From assembly GCA_028583415.1 (NCBI GenBank), contig CM053270.1, positions 50,236,663-50,300,662 of the forward strand: a stretch of DNA of 64,000 bases, written 5' to 3'. Made by a program: the position numbers and the translations under genes. Positions within the stretch are counted from its first letter, which is position 1, and every line of letters starts with the position of its first letter. A model generated the notes under the pieces. It ran no database searches, was not told the origin of the DNA, and saw only the letters and a list, made by a program, of their open reading frames with translations. This DNA comes from Protea cynaroides (taxonomy: Eukaryota > Streptophyta > Magnoliopsida > Proteales > Proteaceae). Below, one piece after another: positions 55,745 to 64,000 of the stretch.

Positions 55745-56385
55745 AACAACGTGCTTTTCGGTGAGCTTCCATCCATCCAGATTTCGATCATTAAAGGAGC
55801 TCAATGAGCTCAACTTTGCAAATAATGTGATCTCTGGGAAATTCCCAGCTGAAATTGGGATCTTGCTCTTACTTAATTATCTTGATCTCTCGAGATATTT
55901 CTTCTTTGGGATATCCCACTTGAATTGCAGAATTTGAAGTTGAACAGATTCAATCTGTCAAACACCACCTCGCTGAATACCTACCTCCTCTTTATGACAA
56001 GAAAACTTATAGGGATAGCTTCTTGGGCAGTTCAGGCTTGTGTGGTGATCTGCCGGATCTGTCCTAGGGGTAGTAGTGAAGCTAAAAACTAGGGTTTTGT
56101 CTAACTGCTTAGATCAATCTTGTACTTGCTGGTCTGGTCTTTTAGTGTTGGGGTTAGGAGCTTCTACTCCAAGTACAGGAGTTTCAAGAAGGTGAATAAT
56201 GGCATTAAAAAATAAAAGTGAACATTGACTTTATCCCATAAACTAGGTTTCAATGAATACGAAATTCTGGATTGCATAGACGAAGGTAATGTAATTGATA
56301 GTGGAGCTTCTGGGAAGGTCAAGAAGGTTGTACTTGTAATGGAGAGGTAGCTGTAAAGAAGCTCTAGGGAGGACAAAGAAGGAAA
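55745..56385 (+). pseudogene. Captured fragment of a HAESA-like LRR receptor kinase gene
   Basis: Last LRRs: LKELNELNFANNVISGKFPA, then KLNRFNLSN near 55938. LRR cap: PLYDKKTYRDSFLGSSGLCG near 55990-56045, followed by a TAG. Juxtamembrane: YSKYRSFKKVNNGIK near 56165, LGFNEYEILDCIDEGNVI near 56245 and the kinase P-loop GASGKV near 56310. These match the order in HAESA/HSL-type kinases (SFIGNPGLCGDL ... F.E.EIL..LDE.NVIG.GASGKVYK). The catalytic loop and the rest of the kinase are absent. Frameshifts and stops show a non-functional passenger. Confidence 0.8.
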
Positions 56386-57271
56386 ATAGTAGTGGATCTC
56401 GTCTCTGACAATGGCCTTTTTATTTTCCTGTCTTATGTTATTTATCATTTCTAGTTTTGATCAGTTTTATAAAATCATCGCAAGCTGCTTCCTAACATGA
56501 CATTCTTAAGAAATGTGGAATTACTTAGGTTGTTTTGATGATTTTAACAATTGGTGTATTTTGGAATGGGTCTGTATGTATTAGGGTTCATTTTTATGGT
56601 ATGCAATAGAAGAGTCCATTTATTAAAGTTATAAAAATTATTCTAGACTTAGACATACCAAATATATTTCTTATTCTACAGTCTATTTTTTTATTGTAGC
56701 TATCAAAAACTTTTTATTTTTGACAAAAAATGACTTTTAAAAATAATTTTTGATAAATAGATAAAAAAAACAAAAATAAAAATGGATCCAAACTAAGCCT
56801 AAGTCATCAACAAACATCAAATGAGAAATCTTCATCTTCTTACATCTATGAGCAAGGGCTATCCTCTTATCCAAAACGGCTTATTGCATTAAGATAGAGA
56901 ATGGTTGCATTGCAAGAGTAAACAAATATGGAGACATTGGATCTCCCTGACGAATCCCTCTGCCACCTTTGAAATACCTTGTTGGTGAGCCATTGACAAG
57001 GATAGAAAACATAGGAGTGCGAATGCAAACACTAATCCACTTAATCATAATTGGGGGAAACTCCATTTTTTCAAGAATCCCTATCTATTGACAGAATCAT
57101 AAGCTTTGTGGATATCAATTTTCATCACAGCAATGGGAAAGCAAGATTTTCGATCCATACCTCTAATAATCTCATGGCACACCAGAATGTTGTCCACTAT
57201 CAATCGACCTTTGATAAAGGCAGATTGATTGAGGGACACCAAATTACCAATAACTAATCGAATGAAACCTG

Positions 57272-57726
57272 GCGAAAAAGAACCATACGAAGAAAGCTCT
57301 GGACTACGACCACTCTCTCCCTGCGGCCTTACCGTGATCAGCCTTTACCGGCTAGACTGAGGACCTGAAACACATAGAGTGTTGGTCCTGCAAGAAGAAA
57401 GGTCACTTGAGTTTTGAGTGCCCATAAAAGAACCTTTCAGAAAAGATAGACACAAGGAATGCGAGGAAGAGGGCGACACGAAAAGGAAATCGCCCTCCTG
57501 AAATGCTTACAGCGCCTCGTACGGACTTGACACTTCGCAGACAAGGACCCGGGCTGAGACCATATAGAAGACACCAAAGTCTCGGAGGGGTCATCCCCGT
57601 GGTAGGAAACACGTCCCAGTTCCTTACCTCCAATTACCCGGCGCACTCCTTACCTCGACCCCTTATCATACCATTAAAGCCCTACCTTACCATACAACTA
57701 CCACAATATCAAACCCCCCAAAATAG
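57272..57726 (+). other. GC-rich insert with a CCHC knuckle, unclassified
   Basis: About 455 bp with higher GC than its surroundings interrupt the RT of LINE 1, between the NQSAFIKGRL segment (57260 side) and the LYKIIAKIIANRLKAL segment (57727 side). One frame reads DLKHIECWSCKKKGHFEFEC, a CX2CX4HX4C zinc knuckle of the retroelement Gag type, ending at a stop. The downstream part is Pro/Arg-rich in several frames. No target duplication or terminal repeat is obvious. I cannot name the source. Confidence 0.45.
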
Positions 57727-59869
57727 CGGTAAGTGCCTTCAACCTATTAGCAATGATTTTGGCTATAATCTTGTACAGCTGGTTACAGAGGGCAATAGGC
57801 GGAAGTCCTTAAACTCCCTCGGGTTCTGAGACTTTGGGATAAGGCAGATGAAGGTTGAATTAATGGACCTCGGCATGGAAGTGTTAGCAAAGAACCATTG
57901 AGCAGTCTTCGTAGTCACATCACCAATCACATACCACATGTTCCTGAAGAAATAGGCATTGAACCCATCCGGACCAGAAGCTTTGTTATCTTTAAAGGCA
58001 AACACCACCTCTCTAATTTCTCCTATCGAAATAAGAGCTTGGAGAGTTTCTCTCATACTAGCAGACAACACATTAGGAACCTCAAACTGAGATAAGTTCT
58101 GGATACTTTCAAGAGCTTCCCACCTGATAAGATCCTAAAAGAATTCCTCCGCTTTCTTTTTGACATCTTCTGGCTCAACCCATCTAGAACCATCAGGAGT
58201 ATCTATGCCCGAGATCGTGTTCCTGTTTTGTCTTCCTTGGACTGAATGGAAAAAGAACTTGTTCTTCTTGTCACCCAGATTCAACCATTGGATTCTTGAC
58301 TTTTGCTGTAAGACATTTTCCTTCTTAGAAGCCTATAAATAATTATTCCTAGCTTCCTTCTCCTTCTTAGCATAGGTCAAATTGATAGAATCTATGTCAA
58401 GCTGAGCTTGCTAATGGGCGATAGATTCTTTTGAGGCTTTGACTGCTATGTAAACATCTCCAAAAACTTTTTTGTTCCAGTCCTTCAATTTCATTTTCAC
58501 ATTCTTGAGCTTGACTGCAATAGAAGATAGGGGGTTTAACTCTAAATGATAAGTATCCTTCCAGGCTTCAATAACCAATGAAATAAACTCCTCATGCTCC
58601 ATCTACACATTGAAGAATTTAAAAGGTTTGGGGCTGAAATTTTTTGTCCCTATAACCTCGACCACAGAAGCATTATGATCTTAAATTGTTGGATTGTTGA
58701 ATTTTGCATAGATCCTTGGAATTCTCCCACCCATTCTGGATTGATCAACACTCTATCAAACATACAGGCAATTCTTGAATTCCCCTCTTAATTATTGGAC
58801 CACGTGAAAAAATGGCCTTCCGACCTGAGGTCCCTCAACCAGCAATTACTCAGGCAGTCATTGAAAGCCTTAGTGTGTTGTTGGTTAATCGGATTTCCAC
58901 CAATCTTTTCTCCTTGCTTTCTGACTATGTTAAAATCACCGGAGACATCCCATGGTATCTGATTCCCATTAGCAATATCCTCCAACCTCTCCCAAACCTC
59001 CCTCATTTGGCTCGGATCATTAGCTGCATAAATAACAGACAACTTAAAATTTTTTATCACCTTCTTTTATTGAAATTTCCCCTTGAACAATCTGCCTTGA
59101 AGAGAAATTCACATTCATCTTACAGACATTTGGGTCCTAGCAAATAAGGATTCTTGCTTCCTTATTATTATTTCCATTATGAGTAAATTTCCAACCTTCC
59201 ACAGAGCCTTTCAGTTTTGAGCCATAATATTCTCCTTGATCTTAGGGTCTATAAGAGCAATCAGACTGAGCCTGCCTTTGCTTATAAGCTTCTTGATCTT
59301 TTTCATTTTTCGAGGGTCATTACACCCCTCACATTCCAACACTCGAAAATCATGGAATGGGCTAGATAGCAATAGAACCTCCTCTTTCAGCCCAAGCCCA
59401 TTCTGTAGACTCTTCATCTAAAATTTGGTTCGCAATAGAGATAATATCCAATCTCTCATGCCACATATCTTCCACTGAGGTGTCATCTTCCGAGATAGGG
59501 GTAGCAGTAGGTAGACAAGTGGCCAGCGAGATCAGGTTGGATGATTCTGGCAAATGGTCGCAGATAGACACCAAGTCCAAAGCATGGCCAGGAGTTTCAC
59601 CTTGGTTTGGGTTCACAGAAGGCAAGGAGGGAAGCCAAGAATGGAAAAGAGAAAAGCTTTGGGTACAAAAGGCCTTGGGAATAGATGATCTTAGGGAAAC
59701 TATAGTGGCAGATGGACTGAGGGTGGTAGGTGGGTTAAGGGTTGGAGGGGCTCTGACGTCGTAGGTAGACCCTAAAGGACCTCTAGATAGAAGGAGCATC
59801 ATTTTGGAGGGAAGATTAGGTTTCCTGAAGGAGACAGGGGGGTAGAAGGGGCTGAGGCTCAAGGTCTAG

Positions 59870-60180
59870 ATCATCCGAAAGGGATGCCAGAGCAAGGAAG
59901 GTTCTGATCAACTGGTAGAGCGGCTGGGGTTCTAGTATTATTCACCGAAATAGAATGTCTCAAATGGCTTGCAGAAGGATGATGGGTTATGTTTTGGTTT
60001 GTGGGGTGGTCAACGGCTAGTAAATTATGGTTTTGAATATTATGGGTTGTGGGGTGGAGGGAAGATTAGGGTTTTGTTGTGTCTCCTTATTACAAATATT
60101 ACATTGCAGGTGATATACACTTTTGACAAAGAAATGACCATCCTTAGATCTACCCCAAATTTGGTAATCCTCTCTAGGAA
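59870..60180. other. Spacer between the two LINEs
   Basis: GGTTTGTGGGGTGG and GGGTTGTGGGGTGG words recur at 59997-60055. There is no gene signal. Confidence 0.4.
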
Positions 60181-60199
60181 AACTACCCAACTAAAAATC

Positions 60200-62640
60200 A
60201 AGAATAGCCTTAATATTAGTCAAAAGTAAAAATTGTCTTATAAAAGGTACATTCCAAGTCTTAGTGCATTGATCAATTAGATCAGATACCCACATAATAG
60301 ATGAGTCGTCAGAAGGTTCAAAATGTTGCAATTTAAAACTTGGGAAGGTGTGAACTGATCATTGATCATATGCATTATTATGTAAGCGGACATCATGGAA
60401 ACCCAAACCACCACAAGGCTTAGACTAACATAATCTTTTCCAAGAGAGCCAATGTAACTTAGAATATTCTTCATCATCACCCCATAAGAGATTTGTAGTC
60501 TATTTCCAGATTGCATCACGAATGGAGACAGGTAATTTGAAGTGAGAACTAGCATAATAATCATAGGAAATTTTATTGACTTAAATAAAATCTCTTTACC
60601 GGACTGAGATTGGAGATTCTTAGACCATCGTTGAATTCGATATAATGATTTCTCCTTTAAGTCTTGAAATAATTCCTTCTTAGATACTCTCCAAAATCAA
60701 CCGGTAATCCCATATATTTATTAGGGCATGAATTATTTCTAACTTTAATGCCCAAGAAATCTACATCTGATTCTGAACCGGTGCAGGAGGACTAAAGAGC
60801 AATGTAAATTTCTGATAATTTACTTGTTGTCCACTCGCTTTGCAATAAGTATCTAAGCAATCCTTGAAACGACACAATTCTACCAACTTCAATTCCAAAA
60901 AAGAAAAAGAAAAAGAGTATCATCTGCAAATAATAAGTGATGAATTGGAGTGGACCGACCCCGTACCTGAATACCATGTATAAGACTGTCTTGTTCAATC
61001 TTCAAGAGTAGACTAACAATTAAGATCCCATGAACATAGTATAAAAAGCGCAGGAGACAATGTATCACCTTTTTGAATACCTCGACTTAGAAGCACATTG
61101 CCACCCTCAACTCCATTAATCAAAAGGCGATACTCCTCATGATCATATCCACCCATTGACTTAAGAATTGAAGTCGAAGTAATATACCTTCAATAAAAGG
61201 CCACTCTAGGCTATCATATGCTTTCCGCATATCCAACTTCAAAGCACAAAACTTTCTCTTCCCTTTACATTGTTTCATAATGTAATGAAATATTTCATGT
61301 GCCACAGACATTACCTGAAATCGAACATCCAGGAAAAAAATGCTGATTGGGAAAGAGTAAATTATCTCATCCAACAAGGTCTGTAATCTTGTAGCAAAAA
61401 TCTTAGAGATGATTTTAACAACACCACATAGATTGATAGGCCTCAGCTGGTCACAAGAGTCTGGTTGAGGAACTTTCGGAATAAGGCAAGTAAATGTATC
61501 ATTAATAAAATCCCCCAATTTTGGAATGGAAAAAATCCAACACAAAAGCAATCAAGTCAGTCTTAACCATATTCCAAAACTTTTGAAAGAAGCCCGATGA
61601 TAATTCATCATTCCTTGTGATTTCATTGAACCCATAACAAATAATAGGTTTGATTTCATCCCCAGAGTCTCTAATTTGTGATCTCACTCTGGAGAAATAA
61701 TCGAATCCACTACATGAAGGACCTTAGTCAAAACATCCTAATCAACTCATTCAGATGTATAAAGAGTGTTATAATACTGAAGACACTCACCGAATACTTC
61801 TTGGGAAGATTGTGTCCAATTACCAAAAGGTAATTTAAGACGGATGATTTTATTGTGACGCGCTGCTGCTAAGTAAGAGCATGAATGAAATTAAGAAGTT
61901 TTCTAGTCACCACTTTATAACTAATCCACCCGAGACTTTTATCGCCAGATATCCTCCTCATACTCACATAATAAGCATTCTTCTAACAGCTCCATAAGAA
62001 GCACTATCTCTTGTGTATGCAAAGTGGAAGTAGTAGGTTGACCTTGCAAATTAGATAGCCCACCATGAAGACTAGTTATACGAGTTTAAGGATGACCATA
62101 TATCTCAAGATTCTATTTTTTATAAACAACTTTACAAGTCCTCATTTTGCCTAAAATATTAGCCACCAGGGAATCCCTTCGAAAAGATGACCAAGCACGA
62201 TCTGTAGTGCTAGCACAATTGGGTGTCGTAATCACATTGACTCAAATCTACATGGATGGGTCCGCTTGACATTCCACCATCAGAATCTAGGATATCGGAT
62301 TATGATTAGAACCCACTGTTGGTTAAACCAAAACAGCAACATTCTAAAAAATAAATAAAATAGAAAACCACTCTTGGTTAGCAATAACACGATCCAATTT
62401 AATCTGAATATTTTCTTGCACCTTCCATTATTGGACCAAGTGAAAAGAAGGCCATGAGAATGAAGATCCTGAAGACAAGCATCCAATATATTTAAGAAAT
62501 TCGCCATATCATTTCCACTTGTCAAATACTTCCAGTTTTTTTTTTCCTTCCAAGTGAGATAAGAATTAAAATCATCGATGCATGCAGAGCCATGGTTCCA
62601 ATCTCTAAGATCCAAGGGAAGTAATCTGATGCCAAACTAG
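60200..62640 (-). mobile_element. LINE 2 (endonuclease-RT), decayed
   Basis: On the minus strand: endonuclease C-terminus (SACIDDFNSYLTWKEKKNW, LHSHGLLFTWSNNGRCKK, 62615-62280); RT (FTCLIPKVPQPDSCDQLRPI, LKLDMRKAYDSLEWPFI, 61551-61120); FADD motif near 60920-60945 followed by a run of Phe codons from an A/G-rich expansion (60895-60918); thumb/connection region with a WLSWKRLC..KPCGGLGF-like segment near 60450-60380. Stops and frameshifts are frequent. It belongs to a different LINE subfamily from LINE 1 in the aligned RT parts. Confidence 0.8.
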
Positions 62641-63125
62641 TTGACAATTAGCCTTCACTTGATAATCATAAACAAAAGTGAAGAAGAATTTAGCCCCGCC
62701 AGAAATTGATATTTCGGTGTCAATAACTCTACCATTAGCAGATATAATATGAATAAATACATGTTGAGACCAAAGAAATCCCAAGCAGCCTAAAAAATTG
62801 TAAGCAGGTATAGTATAATAAATTCCATTCGTACTTTTCTGCTCAACACATCAAATTTATCAAAATTACACTTAGTTTCCATGATGAAAAAATATATCAC
62901 AAGGCATAGGATGGAATAAAAGGAATGAATAGTCAAGGGTTTCCCAATCCCCCTACAGTTTCAACTATAGATTTTCATAATTACTTGTGTCGCTGTTTGG
63001 CGCCATCTACCACATGAGTAAGCAATAAAAAAAGAAACTTCATTATCAACAGTTTCGGATGCCTAAACAAATTGGGAGTCATACGTTATACATTTGCATT
63101 TTGATTTTATATAATTTTCATCGCT
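62641..63125. other. AT-rich DNA beyond LINE 2
   Basis: This may be decayed LINE 5' sequence. No gene or repeat end is recognised. Confidence 0.4.
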
Positions 63126-63240
63126 TAGGCTTTGTTTGGTTGCAAGGAGAATTGAAGGGAAAGGAAGTGAAATTTTTATACTTTAAATGGAAACTTTTGC
63201 AGTGGTATGATAAGTGTGTGATTTTTATATTTTTATTCTA
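63126..63240 (+). repeat. Dispersed repeat end shared with 28072
   Basis: AGGCTTTGTTTGGTTGCAAG followed by GAATTGAAGGGAAAGGAAGT matches the sequence at 28072-28115. It looks like the terminus of a MITE or larger DNA element. The other end is not found. Confidence 0.45.
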
Positions 63241-64000
63241 TTTATACTATGCTTTTTAATGTGTGTTTATATCTTATTGAACTGAATATGATGAATTTTA
63301 TTAATTTGACATATTTTAGAGACTTTGTGAATTAATTGCTAAAAGATAGAAAAATTTCACCATTCTTAATATTGATGTTTTGAGTTTCATGTAGGTTTTT
63401 TACATGGAAGGAGTTTCAGAATTGAAAAGTTATCTTCAGTAAAGTTGTAGAAGACATCTCAACTTTTTCGGAATGGTATTATTGAAAAAAATTTAAGTTC
63501 GTTTAGGTCTCCAAACGTTGCCTCAAAGTCTGACACGAAAATCTGACCGAATCCGAATTGGAGTAGCCCTCTGATCTGATTAAAGCATTTAACGGTAGAT
63601 GTAAATTCCATAAAGAGTCTCTTAATCAAGTTAGGAAATTTAAACCTACAATAAAAGACTCAAAATAAGAAAAGAAGACTCTACAATTTCAGAATTCTAA
63701 ATAGAGAAGAACTTCTACATGAAGAATGAATCCTACACAAAGAAAGACTTATAAGTCACAAAGGATTGTCATGTTTTATATATAGAGCATTAGTGTTAAG
63801 ATAAAATCTCTCTCTCTTTTGCTGAAAATTTTTCTATATCTGAAATGATTGCAATGTCTAGTTAATTTTCTTATTCAATTCAAGGGGATTTTGAAGCCCA
63901 AACTCATGTCAATGGTGTAATCTCTATTCAGTAACGTTGTTCTTCTTCTCTCTTTTATTGGAGTTGCTTATGTTATTCTTTTCTCTTTATTTATGATATT
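63241..64000. other. AT-rich DNA to window end
   Basis: No coding or repeat structure can be supported. A TATATATAG near 63778 followed by TCTCTCTCTC is the only promoter-like feature and is weak. Confidence 0.35.

Larger units (their letters stand above)
54888..56799. mobile_element. PIF/Harbinger-like element carrying host gene fragments
   Basis: The 1912-bp element has terminal inverted repeats of about 30 bp (left GGCTTGGTTTGGATCCATTT; the right complement GGCTTAGTTTGGATCCATTT). The 3-bp duplication TAA is at 54885-54887 and 56800-56802. The TSD and GGCTTNGTTTGG ends fit PIF/Harbinger. It splits the LINE RT exactly after the FVDDL codons, and the LINE frame rejoins when it is removed. 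No transposase or Myb-like ORF is seen. Inside are a receptor-kinase fragment and a probable U-box protein fragment. Confidence 0.82.
53498..59862 (-). mobile_element. LINE 1 (endonuclease-RT-zf-RVT), interrupted by a Harbinger element and a GC-rich insert
   Basis: On the minus strand, from right to left: a Ser/Pro-rich ORF1-like or spacer frame (59862-59362); endonuclease N-terminus (CNDPRKMKKIKKLISKGRLS, 59417-59211); endonuclease C-terminus (VSGDFNIVRKQGEKIGG, HFFTWSNN, 59060-58788); linker (58602-58411); RT N-terminal part (DNKASGPDGFNAYFFRNMWY, 58071-57763); RT (KAYDSV region near 57100; RGIRQGDPMSPYLFTLAMQP, 57066-56881; FVDD near 56805); RT thumb (54905-54393); zf-RVT (54118-53498). 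Many stops and frameshifts are present. No poly-A end is seen at 53498. Confidence 0.85.

Noticed and set aside
57272..57726. Endogenous pararetrovirus call for the CCHC-containing insert
   Set aside because: One knuckle alone is not specific, and no movement protein, RT or other viral motif is present.
57503..57829. 108-codon frame crossing the right edge of the GC-rich insert
   Set aside because: It spans the junction with LINE sequence on the opposite strand and cannot be an original gene.

Overview
The window is a transposon-dense stretch of nuclear DNA from a flowering plant. It has GT-AG introns, plant-type LTR retrotransposons primed by initiator tRNA-Met, plant LINEs, MULE and Harbinger elements carrying pieces of plant genes, and one ordinary plant gene. 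Nothing identifies the species. All family calls come from reading motifs; no database search was run.

Layout. 1-9088: a decayed Ty3/gypsy chromovirus-like element (+), with a solo LTR of its own family inserted between gag and protease (TSD AAGGT) and a 3' LTR at 6764-9088. 9089-10774: an intact 413-codon ORF of the plant transposon-associated type, lying antisense inside a second gypsy element. That element's 5' LTR (10775-14100, minus) is interrupted by a Mutator-like element (10958-12121, perfect 9-bp TSD) holding fragments of an extra-large G protein gene and a reticulon gene. 14101-19255: an older gypsy leader and another solo LTR (TSD ACTTC), itself interrupted by a second MULE of the same family. 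19256-28385: the only host-gene island, with a three-exon GH17 beta-1,3-glucanase with X8 domain (21217-22861), surrounded by SINE-like repeats, a small solo LTR and MITE fragments.

28386-52457 is one LINE-derived zf-RVT/RNase H sequence split in two by a 22.9-kb copia complex (29184-52117, TSD ATTTT). The complex is a multimer, LTR-internal-LTR-internal-LTR. Its internals carry only gag and protease. It holds four nested gypsy solo LTRs (29570, 31777, 37018, 43913) and one nested copia-type solo LTR (48619), each with its own target duplication. 52458-64000 holds two minus-strand LINEs. The first is split by a PIF/Harbinger element (TSD TAA) that carries an LRR receptor kinase fragment of HAESA-like type and a probable U-box N-terminal fragment, and by a GC-rich insert with a CCHC knuckle.

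The most unusual signal is inside the long gypsy LTRs. At the same place in several diverged LTR families lies a short reading frame of exactly 40 codons ending in a Cys-rich tail. It is preceded by a candidate ~60-nt exon with matching splice sites and reading phase. The same LTRs carry two clusters of short palindromic motifs whose sequence differs between families. Together these suggest an LTR-encoded spliced microprotein that has not, to my knowledge, been described, although no conserved start codon is visible.
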